Positions 18,025 through 27,176 of a stretch of 53,209 nucleotides of DNA are shown piece after piece. Location: contig JAZRWY010000045.1 in the NCBI GenBank assembly GCA_045599945.1, positions 1 through 53,209 of the forward strand, in the 5' to 3' direction. How positions within the stretch are numbered: position 1 is the first letter of the stretch; the number at the start of each line of letters is the position of its first letter. The notes beneath the pieces were generated by a model. The model had not been told where the DNA came from. It did no database searches and saw only the letters and a program-made list of their open reading frames with translations. Position numbers and translations under genes: made by a program. Origin of the DNA: UMGS973 sp045599945 (GTDB lineage: Bacteria > Bacillota > Clostridia > Peptostreptococcales > Anaerovoracaceae).

Positions 18025-18629
18025 TGAGAAAGATAGGAATTTTCGGGGGAAGCTTTGATCCTGTCCACCTTGGGCATGTGGAGCTTGGAGCCGATGCAAA
18101 AGAGCAGGCAGGCCTTGACAGGATGTACTTTGTTCCTGCAAAGCTTCAGCCATTTAAGCTTGACAGGAAGGCTACGGAAGGTTTCCACAGGGTAAACATG
18201 TTAAAGCTTGCGCTAAGAGACCATCCGGAACTTGAGGTCTCAGAGTTTGAGCTTGAGCAGGAAGGCATATCATATACCATTCAAACTCTTGATCATTTCA
18301 GAGATGTCGAGGGTGACGGTGCAGCAATATATTTTCTGACAGGAACAGATTCATTCATAAAGATCCATACCTGGATGCGGGCAGATGAATTCCTTCCAAG
18401 ATATTCATTCATAGTAGGTTCAAGACCCGGATACATGGAGGATGAGCTTAGAGCCCAGAAACAGTATCTTGAGAGTGAATATGGATGTGAGATCATCATC
18501 GTCCACAATACGATGGTCGATGTCTCTTCCACTGAGATCAGAGACAGAGTGCTGATGGGAAGAAGCCTTGAAGGGCTTGTAGATCCGGAGGTGGAACAAT
18601 ACATTTATGACAACGGACTATATACTTAA
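18024..18629 (+). CDS. nadD: Nicotinate-nucleotide adenylyltransferase
   Basis: A 201-residue NadD, which makes deamido-NAD from nicotinate mononucleotide and ATP. The nucleotidyltransferase motifs GGSFDPVHLGHVELG (about 8-22) and SSTEIRDRVLMG (near the C-terminus) are both intact. Its first base overlaps the last base of hisS (TAATG), and its 3' end overlaps yqeK, so the three are probably coupled. Confidence 0.95.
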   Translation: MRKIGIFGGSFDPVHLGHVELGADAKEQAGLDRMYFVPAKLQPFKLDRKATEGFHRVNMLKLALRDHPELEVSEFELEQEGISYTIQTLDHFRDVEGDGAAIYFLTGTDSFIKIHTWMRADEFLPRYSFIVGSRPGYMEDELRAQKQYLESEYGCEIIIVHNTMVDVSSTEIRDRVLMGRSLEGLVDPEVEQYIYDNGLYT

Positions 18630-19173
18630 GGCGCAGAAGTTCATGGATGAACACCTGAATGACCATAGAAGGGAACATATACAGGGCGTTATTGCCACAG
18701 CAGAAGAGCTGGCAGGAATCTATGGTGCAGATGTTGAAAAGGCGCATACGGCAGCCTTTCTGCATGATATCGCAAAGTATCTGGACACAGAAGAATCGGA
18801 TGAAGAGATTATGAAATTTGGTCTTGGCGATGAATTCATTGGAAACAGAAACCTTGCACATGGTCATATTGCCGCAGCCTGGGCAAAGGAATATTATGGG
18901 GTGACAGATGAGGATGTATTAAATGCCATTACATATCATACGTCATCCAGAAAGAATTCAAGCCTTCTTGAAAAGATCATATTTGTTGCGGATACCGTAG
19001 AGCCCGGAAGAACCTATGCGGAGGCGAAAGAACTTCTGGAGCGTTCGAAAAAGGATCTCATGGGTGTTTATGAATATATCATCCGATGGATGATGAAGGA
19101 TTTAAAGGATAAAGGAAAAGAGCCCGGCAGGGATACAATGGATGCATTTAAGGAGATAACAGATGGAAAGTAG
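18607..19173 (+). CDS. yqeK: YqeK, HD-domain Ap4A hydrolase
   Basis: A 188-residue HD phosphohydrolase. Conserved metal ligands occur in HRREHIQGV, AAFLHDIAKYL and LAHGHIAAAWA. YqeK proteins hydrolyse diadenosine tetraphosphate symmetrically and almost always sit between nadD and rsfS, as here. The start lies inside nadD, with GGAGGTGG about 13 nt upstream. Confidence 0.93.
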   Translation: MTTDYILKAQKFMDEHLNDHRREHIQGVIATAEELAGIYGADVEKAHTAAFLHDIAKYLDTEESDEEIMKFGLGDEFIGNRNLAHGHIAAAWAKEYYGVTDEDVLNAITYHTSSRKNSSLLEKIIFVADTVEPGRTYAEAKELLERSKKDLMGVYEYIIRWMMKDLKDKGKEPGRDTMDAFKEITDGK

Positions 19174-19510
19174 AGAAATGGCAATGTTTGCCGCAAAAAC
19201 ACTGGATCAGAAAAAAGGCGGAGACGTCTGTATTCTGGATATTGGAGACAAATCAGGTTTTGCAGATTATTTCATCATGGTTACAGCCATGAATGAAAGA
19301 CAGCTCAAGTCACTGGCTGAAGAAATGGAATTTGTCCTGGAAAAAGAAGAAATCTTTGTGAAGAGAATTGAGGGAAAACCGGCTTCCGGATGGCTGCTGA
19401 TGGATTATGGAGACATCATCATCAATATATTTACAGAAGAAAGCCGTAGCAAATATAATATTGAGAAGGTATGGGGAGACTGCGAGACAGTTCCTTTTGA
19501 CGCCGAATAA
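19163..19510 (+). CDS. rsfS: Ribosomal silencing factor RsfS
   Basis: A 115-residue RsfS/YbeB/Iojap protein. It binds ribosomal protein L14 and blocks subunit joining when nutrients are scarce. The family motifs LDIGDKSGFADYFIMVTA and SGWLLMDYGDIIINIFTEE are clear. It overlaps the 3' end of yqeK by 11 nt with its ribosome binding site inside yqeK. Confidence 0.95.
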   Translation: MESREMAMFAAKTLDQKKGGDVCILDIGDKSGFADYFIMVTAMNERQLKSLAEEMEFVLEKEEIFVKRIEGKPASGWLLMDYGDIIINIFTEESRSKYNIEKVWGDCETVPFDAE

Positions 19511-19522
19511 TTGGAGGTCGTT

Positions 19523-22027
19523 ATGAACGAAAGATATGAATTCAGAGAAATTGAAAAAAAGTGGCAGAAATACTGGAAAGACCATGATGTTTTCAAAATG
19601 GAGGAAAAGTATGACCAGGAAAAGTATTATGTGCTGGAAATGTTTCCTTATCCATCCGGGAAACTTCACATGGGTCATGTAAGAAACTATTCCATTGGAG
19701 ATATCGTAGCAAGATTCAAGACAATGGAAGGATATAACGTGCTGCATCCGATGGGATTTGACTCCTTTGGTCTCCCTGCAGAAAATGCTGCCATCAAGAA
19801 CGGAATCGCACCGGATATCTGGACATGGGATAACATTCATGAGATGGAGCAGCAGCTTTCCGAACTGGGTCTTTCCTATGACTGGAACAGAGAAGTATGC
19901 ACCTGTCATCCGGACTATTACAGATGGATGCAGTGGATTTTCATCCAGTTCTATAAAAAAGGACTGGCATACAAGAAAGAAAATCCTGTAAACTGGTGCC
20001 CAAGCTGCCAGACCGTACTTGCCAATGAGCAGGTTGTAGACGGTGTATGTGAAAGATGCAAGACACCTGTAACAAAGAAGAAACTGTCACAGTGGTACTT
20101 CAAGATTACAGATTATGCAGATAGACTTCTGGAGAATCTGGATAATGGCAAACTGGACGGATGGCCAAACAAGGTAAGAGTCATGCAGAAGAACTGGATC
20201 GGCAAATCCAGAGGCTGCGAAGTGGACTTCAAGGTCAAGGATTCCGATGAGGTGCTTACCGTATTTACAACCAGAGTAGATACTATCTACGGCACTACCT
20301 TCATGGTACTTGCGCCTGAATATCCGACAGTTCTGGAGAACGTGGAAGGAACAGAATATGAAGCACCTGTTAAGGAATACATCGAAAGATGCAATAAGAT
20401 GAGTGAAATCGAAAGAACCTCAACGACCAACGAAAAAACAGGTGTATTCATCGGTAAATATGCAATCAACCCGTTCACTGGAGCAGAAATGCCAATCTTC
20501 ATTTCAGACTACGTTCTGATGGGATATGGTACAGGAGCAGTCATGGGTGTACCTGCTCATGACCAGAGAGACTTTGATTTTGCAAAGAAATTTGAGCTGG
20601 ATATCATACCGGTTATCGATCCGCAGGATCCGGAAGTGGATGTTACTGACCTGAAGGAAGCATGCGCTGCATCCGGCATCATGATCAATTCCGGAGAAAT
20701 TACCGGAATGAAGTCAACCGATGCCATCCCTTACATGATCGATAAGGCAGAAAAGGAAGGTGTCGGAAAGGCTACCGTCAACTATAAGCTCCGTGACTGG
20801 CTGATTTCCAGACAGAGATACTGGGGTACCCCGATTCCAATGATCTACTGTGAAGACTGCGGCTGGGTTTCTGAAAAGGAAGAGAATCTTCCGGTACTTC
20901 TTCCGACGGATATCGAGTTTACAGGAAAAGGCGAGTCACCGATTGCCACTTCAAAGACTTTCGTAGATACTGTATGTCCGGTATGCGGAAAACCGGCAAA
21001 GAGAGAAATCGATACCATGGATACATTCCTGGATTCCTCCTGGTATTTCTTGAGATATTGCGATCCTAAGAATACGGAAGCTGTATGGGATAAGAAGAAA
21101 ACTGACTACTGGATGGATGTAGACCAGTATATCGGCGGCGTAGAACATGCTGTCATGCATCTGATGTATGCTAGATTCTTCCAGATGGCTTTATATGACC
21201 TTGGTCTTGTTTCTCAGGAAGAACCATTTAAGAATCTGCTTACGCAGGGAATGGTTAATAAGGGATATATCAACGACAAGGGTGAATATATCGTTGGCAA
21301 GATGTCCAAATCCATCGGAAATGTTGTCAGTCCTGCAGAGATCATAGAAAAATATGGTGCAGATACGGCAAGAATGTTCATTCTGTTCGCAGCACCTCCT
21401 GAAAAGGAACTGGAATGGAAGGAAGAAGGCGTAGAAGGATGTTTCAGATTCCTGAACAGAGTATGGAGACTTGTTTATGAAATCAAGAGCAAGTATGGAT
21501 TTAAAACGACAGAATTTGAAATCAGAGATGATGCAGATAAGCAGTTGAACTACATGATGAACTATGCAATCAAAAAGGTATCCGAGGATGCCGGCGGAAA
21601 GTTCCAGTTCAATACTGCCATATCTACCATCATGGAATTAGTTAATGAGATGTACCGTTACAAGGAGCGTTCCGATGTGAATGAAGGTCTTGTGAACTTC
21701 TGCATTGAAAAGCTTGTCATTATCATGGCGCCATTTACACCGCATATCTGTGATGAAATGTGGGAAGGACTGGGTCATGAAGGCGTGCTGTACAATGTAC
21801 AGTGGCCGTCCTATGATGAAGCAGCTCTTGTAAAGGACAGTATTGAGATTGTTATTCAGATCAATGGAAAAGTCAGAGAAAAGATGAATGTTGCAGCAGG
21901 TCTTTCCAGAGATGAGCTGATGGCAGTTGTCCAGGAAAGTGATATATTTGCCAACCTGACAGAAGGAAAGAATGTTGTCAAGGTTATTGCTGTACCGGAA
22001 AAACTTGTGAATATCGTTGTGAAATAG
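19523..22027 (+). CDS. leuS: Leucyl-tRNA synthetase
   Basis: An 834-residue class I synthetase of the usual bacterial size. The HIGH-type motif is YPSGKLHMGHVRNYSIGD (about 40-57), and KMSKS is in GKMSKSIGNVVSP (about 594-606). A zinc module (CPSCQTVL and CERCKTPV), an editing CP1 domain (TTFMVLAPEY to GVPAHDQRDFDF) and a C-terminal LeuS-specific domain are present. ATG 19523 has GGAGG 5 nt upstream. Only 12 nt separate it from rsfS, so no T-box fits there. Confidence 0.97.
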   Translation: MNERYEFREIEKKWQKYWKDHDVFKMEEKYDQEKYYVLEMFPYPSGKLHMGHVRNYSIGDIVARFKTMEGYNVLHPMGFDSFGLPAENAAIKNGIAPDIWTWDNIHEMEQQLSELGLSYDWNREVCTCHPDYYRWMQWIFIQFYKKGLAYKKENPVNWCPSCQTVLANEQVVDGVCERCKTPVTKKKLSQWYFKITDYADRLLENLDNGKLDGWPNKVRVMQKNWIGKSRGCEVDFKVKDSDEVLTVFTTRVDTIYGTTFMVLAPEYPTVLENVEGTEYEAPVKEYIERCNKMSEIERTSTTNEKTGVFIGKYAINPFTGAEMPIFISDYVLMGYGTGAVMGVPAHDQRDFDFAKKFELDIIPVIDPQDPEVDVTDLKEACAASGIMINSGEITGMKSTDAIPYMIDKAEKEGVGKATVNYKLRDWLISRQRYWGTPIPMIYCEDCGWVSEKEENLPVLLPTDIEFTGKGESPIATSKTFVDTVCPVCGKPAKREIDTMDTFLDSSWYFLRYCDPKNTEAVWDKKKTDYWMDVDQYIGGVEHAVMHLMYARFFQMALYDLGLVSQEEPFKNLLTQGMVNKGYINDKGEYIVGKMSKSIGNVVSPAEIIEKYGADTARMFILFAAPPEKELEWKEEGVEGCFRFLNRVWRLVYEIKSKYGFKTTEFEIRDDADKQLNYMMNYAIKKVSEDAGGKFQFNTAISTIMELVNEMYRYKERSDVNEGLVNFCIEKLVIIMAPFTPHICDEMWEGLGHEGVLYNVQWPSYDEAALVKDSIEIVIQINGKVREKMNVAAGLSRDELMAVVQESDIFANLTEGKNVVKVIAVPEKLVNIVVK

Positions 22028-22051
22028 CAATCCACTAGAATTGGAGAAGGT

Positions 22052-23734
22052 ATGAAGCAGAAAGAACGAAACAAAAAAGAAAGTTCATACCTTAAGGTGA
22101 TACCTCTCGGCGGAGTCGGAGAAATTGGTAAGAACATGACTCTGCTGGAGTATCAGGATCAGATACTGATCATAGACTGCGGTATGAGCTTTCCAGATGA
22201 TGAGATGTACGGAATAGATGTTGTGCTTCCTGATTTTTCTTATCTGGAAGACCGGACGAAGAAAATCAAGGGGCTCATCCTGACACATGGTCATGAAGAT
22301 CATATAGGAGCAATCCCGTACTTTCTCAAACAATTCAATGTACCAATCTATGGTACAAGGCTGACACTGGGACTTGTAGAGAATAAACTGATGGAACATG
22401 AAGTCTCAGCAAAGCTGAACATCATAAAACCGGGAACGAAGTTCAATCTTGGACCGTTCAAGGTGGAAACAATCAGAACAACACATTCAGTTGCAGATGC
22501 GGTCTGCTTCTGCATCGATACACCGGTAGGAAAAGTATTCCACACTGGAGACTTTAAGATCGACTATACGCCGGTGGATGGAGAACCGATCAATCTCCAC
22601 AAGTTTGCAGAACTTGGAGAAAAAGGGGTTCTTCTGATGATGGCGGACAGCACAAACGCTCTTCGGCCGGGATATACGGCTTCGGAGAGAATAGTTGGAG
22701 AAACATTGGACAATATCTTTCAGAGTACGGAGCAGAGAATCATCATCTCCACATTCTCATCCAATGTTCACAGACTCCAGAAAATCATAGACAATGCGGT
22801 AAAATGCGGCAGAAAAGTCGCAGTATCCGGGCGTTCCATGGAAAACGTGGTAAGAATCGCGACGGAACTGAAATACCTGAAGATTCCATCCGGAACATTG
22901 ATTAATCTGGAAAAAGCCAAATCATATCCAGATAAGAAACTTGTCATCATCACCACAGGTTCTCAGGGAGAACCGATGGCAGCACTTTCCAGAATGGCAA
23001 CCAATGACCATAGAAATGTACAGATTAAAAAAGGTGACGTTGTCATATTATCGTCAACTCCGGTACCCGGAAATGAAAAGACCGTCGGAAATGTTGTAAA
23101 CAAGCTGATTGACAAGGGTGCAAAAGTAATCTATTCAGATATTGCAGAAACCCATGTTTCCGGTCATGCCAGACAGGAGGAGCTGAAACTGATTCATAAT
23201 CTCATCAGACCGACATATTTCATGCCGGTTCATGGAGAAGCAATCATGCTTCTTGCCCATAAGCAGCTGGCGGAAAATCTTGGCATGAATGAAAACAGGA
23301 TTTTTATCCTGGATAATGGTGATGCACTGAATGTATCTAAGAACAAAGCTTTCATAGAGGAAGATAAAGTCCATGCCGGTTCTGTCTTTGTTGACGGACT
23401 GGGCGTTGGAGATGTTGGAAATATTGTCCTCCGTGACAGAAGACTGCTTTCGGAATCCGGACTCATCATTGTCATGGCAGCCATTGAAAAGGATACCGGA
23501 AGAGTTGTATCCGGTCCTGACATTATTTCAAGAGGATTTGTATATGTCAGAGAGCATGAGGATCTGATGGAGGAAGCCAGGGAGATTGCAGAGTCGGCCC
23601 TTGAATATTGCAATGAAAAAGGGATTCGTGACTGGAATGCCATGAAGAATCTGGTGAGAGAGGACCTCAGAAGATATATCTATGACAAGACAGAGAGAAA
23701 TCCGGTTATCATGCCGCTGTTTCTTGAAGTCTAG
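22052..23734 (+). CDS. rnj: Ribonuclease J
   Basis: A 560-residue beta-CASP metallo-beta-lactamase ribonuclease with both endonuclease and 5'-3' exonuclease activity in this family. Metal-binding motif THGHEDHIGAIPYF (about 76-89), FHTGDFKIDYTP, the beta-CASP stretch IISTFSSNVHRLQKI and the final HVSGHARQEELKLI are all present. Only one RNase J gene is in the window. It lies next to ylbF, whose relatives affect RNA turnover in Bacillus. Confidence 0.95.
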   Translation: MKQKERNKKESSYLKVIPLGGVGEIGKNMTLLEYQDQILIIDCGMSFPDDEMYGIDVVLPDFSYLEDRTKKIKGLILTHGHEDHIGAIPYFLKQFNVPIYGTRLTLGLVENKLMEHEVSAKLNIIKPGTKFNLGPFKVETIRTTHSVADAVCFCIDTPVGKVFHTGDFKIDYTPVDGEPINLHKFAELGEKGVLLMMADSTNALRPGYTASERIVGETLDNIFQSTEQRIIISTFSSNVHRLQKIIDNAVKCGRKVAVSGRSMENVVRIATELKYLKIPSGTLINLEKAKSYPDKKLVIITTGSQGEPMAALSRMATNDHRNVQIKKGDVVILSSTPVPGNEKTVGNVVNKLIDKGAKVIYSDIAETHVSGHARQEELKLIHNLIRPTYFMPVHGEAIMLLAHKQLAENLGMNENRIFILDNGDALNVSKNKAFIEEDKVHAGSVFVDGLGVGDVGNIVLRDRRLLSESGLIIVMAAIEKDTGRVVSGPDIISRGFVYVREHEDLMEEAREIAESALEYCNEKGIRDWNAMKNLVREDLRRYIYDKTERNPVIMPLFLEV

Positions 23735-23747
23735 AGAAGGAGAGAAT

Positions 23748-24095
23748 ATGAACGTTTACGATCAGGCACACAGCCTTGCAAAAGCCATCAAGGAATGTGA
23801 AGAATACAAACAGTATATGAATATTAAAAAGACAGTGGAGCAGAATCCACAGCTGGATCAGATGATCAAGGACTTTCAGCAGAAGCAGTTTGAGGTTCAG
23901 GCAATGCAGATGGCAGGCCAGGAAGCGGACCCTGAACTGATGAACAAGATCCAGGAACTGGTCGGCATTGTCATGGCAGACCCTCTTGCCGCACAGTACA
24001 TGCAGTGCGAGATGAGATTTGCATTGATGATGCAGGATGTTCTTCAGATTGTGAATGAGCCGATTGCCGGACCGTCACCAAAGGAAGGAAACTAA
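23748..24095 (+). CDS. ylbF: YlbF/YmcA family regulator
   Basis: A 115-residue, almost wholly helical protein (AHSLAKAIKECEEYKQYMNI and a central QMIKDFQQKQFEVQAMQM helix), matching the YlbF/YmcA family. In Bacillus, YlbF, YmcA and YaaT form a complex that steers RNase Y and influences competence, sporulation and biofilm. Only one member is seen here. AAGGAG lies 5 nt before ATG 23748. Confidence 0.85.
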   Translation: MNVYDQAHSLAKAIKECEEYKQYMNIKKTVEQNPQLDQMIKDFQQKQFEVQAMQMAGQEADPELMNKIQELVGIVMADPLAAQYMQCEMRFALMMQDVLQIVNEPIAGPSPKEGN

Positions 24096-24099
24096 ACCG

Positions 24100-24795
24100 A
24101 TGAAGAACATGATCAAGACGCCGGAGCAGCTTTACAGTATCATGAAGGCAGAAGCGATGGGAGATCTGGTCTTCGATTATATCCTCGGAGAAATCAGACC
24201 GGGCGTCACAGAGCAGTCGCTGGCAGATAAGATTGAATCGAAATTCCTGGAGCTTGGAGCAGAAGGGCTTTCCTTTCCGACCATCTGTGTCTCCGGTGCC
24301 AGAAGCTGCCTGATGCACGGAGAACCATCCGAAAAGAAAATAGAGGAAGGGGATTTTGTAACCATCGACCTTGGCTGCGTGGTGAACGGATATTGCGGCG
24401 ACATGACAAGAACGGTCGCAGTCGGATATGTGACAGATGAGATGCAGAAAGTATATGATATCGTTCTGGAATCCCAGCTTGCTGGCCTTGAGGCAGTAAA
24501 AAGCGGCGTCAGATGCTTTGATGTGGATAAAATCTGCAGAGACATCATCCAGGATGCAGGCTATGGAGAATATTACATCCATGGAACCGGCCATGGCGTG
24601 GGAACCGAGGTCCATGTACCGCCTACCTTGAATACAAAGTCTGACGAGGTGCTCGCGGAAGGCATGCCGGTTACCATAGAGCCGGGAATCTATCTTCCAG
24701 ACCGGTTTGGAGTCCGGATTGAAGATCTGGCAGTTGTCACAGATTTTGGGATTATCAATACAACCCGCTCGCCGAAAGAACTTATTGTCTTATAA
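24100..24795 (+). CDS. M24 metallopeptidase, aminopeptidase P-like, catalytic domain only
   Basis: A 231-residue pita-bread peptidase. Metal ligands are TIDLGCVVNGYCGDMTRTV (two Asp), GTGHGVGTEVHVPP (His), TIEPGIY (Glu) and FGVRIEDLAVV (Glu). EPGIY and GVRIED are typical of Xaa-Pro aminopeptidases rather than methionine aminopeptidase. However, the N-terminal creatinase-like domain of roughly 120 residues normal in PepP/YqhT is missing, and ylbF ends only 4 nt upstream, so no remnant exists. The place just before efp matches yqhT-efp in Bacillus. A methionine aminopeptidase role cannot be excluded. Confidence 0.8.
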   Translation: MKNMIKTPEQLYSIMKAEAMGDLVFDYILGEIRPGVTEQSLADKIESKFLELGAEGLSFPTICVSGARSCLMHGEPSEKKIEEGDFVTIDLGCVVNGYCGDMTRTVAVGYVTDEMQKVYDIVLESQLAGLEAVKSGVRCFDVDKICRDIIQDAGYGEYYIHGTGHGVGTEVHVPPTLNTKSDEVLAEGMPVTIEPGIYLPDRFGVRIEDLAVVTDFGIINTTRSPKELIVL

Positions 24796-24831
24796 AGGGT
24801 TTTATGGTATATTATTATTTGTGATTAATAC

Positions 24832-24845
24832 CCGTAGACGTACGG
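24832..24845 (+). promoter_or_regulatory. Small hairpin in the efp leader
   Basis: CCGTA and TACGG enclose GACG, followed by an A-rich stretch and the efp ribosome binding site AAGGAG. The AT-rich stretch 24806-24820 may contain the efp promoter, but no convincing -35/-10 pair was found. Confidence 0.25.
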
Positions 24846-24879
24846 ATAAAAAAATATAAAGCTTTATAAGGAGATTATT

Positions 24880-25443
24880 ATGGTATACGCTAGTGATTTT
24901 AGAAACGGTAAAACTTTCATCTTGAACGGTGAACCGCATGTAGTAATCGAATTCCAGCATGTTAAGCCTGGTAAGGGAGCTGCTTTTGTTAGAACAAAGT
25001 ACAGAAACATTCTGACTGGTGCAACCAGAGAAGAAGCTTTCAACCCGAATGACAAGTTTGAAGATGCGATTATTGAAACAAAGAAGATGCAGTACTTATA
25101 CAATGACGGTGAACTGTTCTATTTCATGGATCCGGAATCCTATGATCAGGTGCCGCTTTCTGCTGAACAGGTGGAAGATGCAGTAAAATGGATCAGAGAA
25201 AATGATGAAGTAACCATCAAATTCTTCCAGGGAAATGCTTTCATGGTAGAAGCAGAAAACTTTGTAGATCTTGAAGTCATCGAAACAGAACCGGGCGTAA
25301 AGGGCAATACTGCTACAAACGTAACAAAGGCTGCAACACTGGAAACAGGAGCTGTTGTTCAGGTTCCTATCTTCATCGAGCAGGGTGAGATTGTTCAGAT
25401 TGATACAAGAGAAGGAAAATATCTTGGAAGATCAAAGAAATAA
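24880..25443 (+). CDS. efp: Elongation factor P
   Basis: A 187-residue EF-P, standard length with three beta-barrel domains. It relieves ribosome stalling at polyproline stretches. The tip loop of domain I reads VKPGKGAAFVRTK, where the lysine between Pro-Gly and Gly-Ala (residue 32) is the usual modification site. The C-terminal domain has the EF-P signature around GNTATNVTKAATLETGAVVQ split by the loop. A strong AAGGAG site precedes ATG. The gene ends at a terminator. Confidence 0.97.
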   Translation: MVYASDFRNGKTFILNGEPHVVIEFQHVKPGKGAAFVRTKYRNILTGATREEAFNPNDKFEDAIIETKKMQYLYNDGELFYFMDPESYDQVPLSAEQVEDAVKWIRENDEVTIKFFQGNAFMVEAENFVDLEVIETEPGVKGNTATNVTKAATLETGAVVQVPIFIEQGEIVQIDTREGKYLGRSKK

Positions 25444-25458
25444 AAGAGATGAACTTTA

Positions 25459-25490
25459 GGGGATGCAGCATCTGCGTCCCTTATCTTTTT
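25459..25490 (+). terminator. Rho-independent terminator of efp
   Basis: GGGATGCAG (25460-25468) and CTGCGTCCC (25472-25480) form a 9-bp stem with one G-U pair and a CAT loop, followed by TTATCTTTTT. It sits only 12 nt before mltG, so mltG is probably reached by readthrough. Confidence 0.85.
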
Positions 25491-25501
25491 GGTGCGTGAA
25501 A

Positions 25502-26515
25502 ATGAAAAAGAAAATAACAATTGTTCTGCTATTTATAGCAATTGCAGCGGTTTCCATGTTCATGGTGCTAAACCTGATGAATAAGCCGCTGGACCAGAGC
25601 GATGATGAAATCTGCATCGTGAAAGTGGAAAACGGAAGCGGTACGGCAGCCATTGCGGAGGCATTAAAAGAGGCAGGTGTCATAGACAATACGAAAGCCT
25701 TTAGAATCCTTTCCAAAATCCATGGAAATGACGGAAAATACATGGCAGGTACCTATGGGGTTTCACCTTCCATGCCTGTTCTTGACATTCAGAAAATGAT
25801 TGTCAGCAATGATACCATGGCCAATTCCTTTACCGTCACGGAAGGGCAGACGGTTGAAAAAATTGCGAGAAACCTGGAAGCGGCAGGTGTTACGACCTAT
25901 GATGCATTCATGAAGGAAGAGGAGAAAGGCAAATTCGATTATGCTTTTCTGAAGGGATCTGATAAATCCATGTACCGTCTGGAAGGATATCTGTATCCGG
26001 ATACATATTCCTTTGATGTCCATACAGATGTTCATAAAGTCATCGATACCATGCTCCAGAACTACGTGGCGCATGTTGATGCTTCTTCTGTTTCCAGGAA
26101 ACAGCTGATCATCGCTTCCATCATTGAAAGAGAAGCAGGAAACCAGGAAGACATGGGAAAGGTCTCCAGCGTCATATATAACAGGCTGGACATCGGGATG
26201 GCGCTTCAGATGGATTCCATCATTTCCTATGTATTGCAGGAGGACCGGGTGAACCTTTCCAACCAGGATCTTCAGGTGGATTCCAGCTACAATCCATATA
26301 AGAATACTGGACTTCCTCCGGGACCGATCTGCTGTCCGGGAGAAAAGGCCATTGAAGCCGCTCTGCATCCGGAAAAGACAGATTATCTGTATTTTGTTCT
26401 CAGCGATGCGCTGGATGGAACTGCAAAGTTTACCAGTGACTATGACCAGTTTCTGAAGGATAAGGACGCATATTATAAAGCATATAATGAAAAATATGGA
26501 GAAGAAGGGAAGTAA
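25502..26515 (+). CDS. mltG: MltG, endolytic murein transglycosylase
   Basis: A 337-residue YceG-like protein with one N-terminal membrane helix (about 5-22) and an extracytoplasmic LysM-like plus catalytic region. The catalytic glutamate lies in ASIIEREAGNQEDMGKVSSV, followed by YNRLDIGMALQMDS and the conserved SSYNPYKNTGLPPGPICCPG. MltG cuts nascent glycan strands at the membrane and sets strand length. ATG 25502 gives a correct membrane-anchor start; 13 upstream in-frame codons overlap the efp terminator. It overlaps trmR by one base. Confidence 0.93.
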   Translation: MKKKITIVLLFIAIAAVSMFMVLNLMNKPLDQSDDEICIVKVENGSGTAAIAEALKEAGVIDNTKAFRILSKIHGNDGKYMAGTYGVSPSMPVLDIQKMIVSNDTMANSFTVTEGQTVEKIARNLEAAGVTTYDAFMKEEEKGKFDYAFLKGSDKSMYRLEGYLYPDTYSFDVHTDVHKVIDTMLQNYVAHVDASSVSRKQLIIASIIEREAGNQEDMGKVSSVIYNRLDIGMALQMDSIISYVLQEDRVNLSNQDLQVDSSYNPYKNTGLPPGPICCPGEKAIEAALHPEKTDYLYFVLSDALDGTAKFTSDYDQFLKDKDAYYKAYNEKYGEEGK

Positions 26516-27171
26516 TGGGGACTTATCAGAATATCATCAATCCGGAAGTGGCAGATTATCTTGTGAAATACAATCAGCCGCTCAATGAAGACTTCAAAGC
26601 CTTCCGTAAAGAATCGGAAGAGCAGAATGTGCCGATTATTCTGCCGGATGCAGAAACCTTGATCTGTAACCTTCTGCGGCTGAAAAAACCGCAGCGGATT
26701 CTTGAAATCGGTACGGCGGTCGGATATTCCGCAGCAGTATTTGCATCGGTCTGCGAAGCTGCTGTGACAACCATTGAAGTAAAAGAGGAAATGGCGCAGA
26801 AAGCCAGAAAGAATATTGAGAGATTCGGCCTTTCTGAAAGAATTACCGTGCTCTGCGGAGACGGAGAAGAAATCATTCATTCCTTATCTGAGACCTTTGA
26901 TTTTGTATTCATCGATGCGGCAAAATCTCATTACAGACGGTTTTTTGATGCCGCAGCTTCTCATTGTACCGATGATGCTCTCATCGTCTGCGACAACGTC
27001 CTTTTTAAAGCGAGAACAGTATCTGATGCCTATGATCCGCAGAAAAAATATAAGACAAACATCCGAAAAATGAGGGAATTTGTTGACTATCTCATGAATC
27101 TGGAAGATGCAGATACTTCGCTTGCAGCAGTAGGAGATGGTCTGACGGTGACAATATTAAAGAGGAAATAA
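26515..27171 (+). CDS. trmR: TrmR, tRNA 5-hydroxyuridine(34) O-methyltransferase
   Basis: A 218-residue class I SAM-dependent O-methyltransferase. The SAM motif is ILEIGTAVGYSAAVFA (about 62-77) and the metal/substrate motif is FVFIDAAKSHYRRFFD. The close match in place is yrrL-yrrM-yrrO of Bacillus, where YrrM (TrmR) methylates ho5U34 to mo5U34. The next gene is the matching hydroxylase, which supports this over a generic catechol-type methyltransferase. It shares TAATG with mltG. Confidence 0.87.
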   Translation: MGTYQNIINPEVADYLVKYNQPLNEDFKAFRKESEEQNVPIILPDAETLICNLLRLKKPQRILEIGTAVGYSAAVFASVCEAAVTTIEVKEEMAQKARKNIERFGLSERITVLCGDGEEIIHSLSETFDFVFIDAAKSHYRRFFDAAASHCTDDALIVCDNVLFKARTVSDAYDPQKKYKTNIRKMREFVDYLMNLEDADTSLAAVGDGLTVTILKRK

Positions 27172-27176
27172 TCAAA

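Noticed and set aside
16745..19525. T-box riboswitches before hisS and leuS
   Set aside because: Gaps of 2 and 12 nt leave no room, and no T-box-like sequence is seen.
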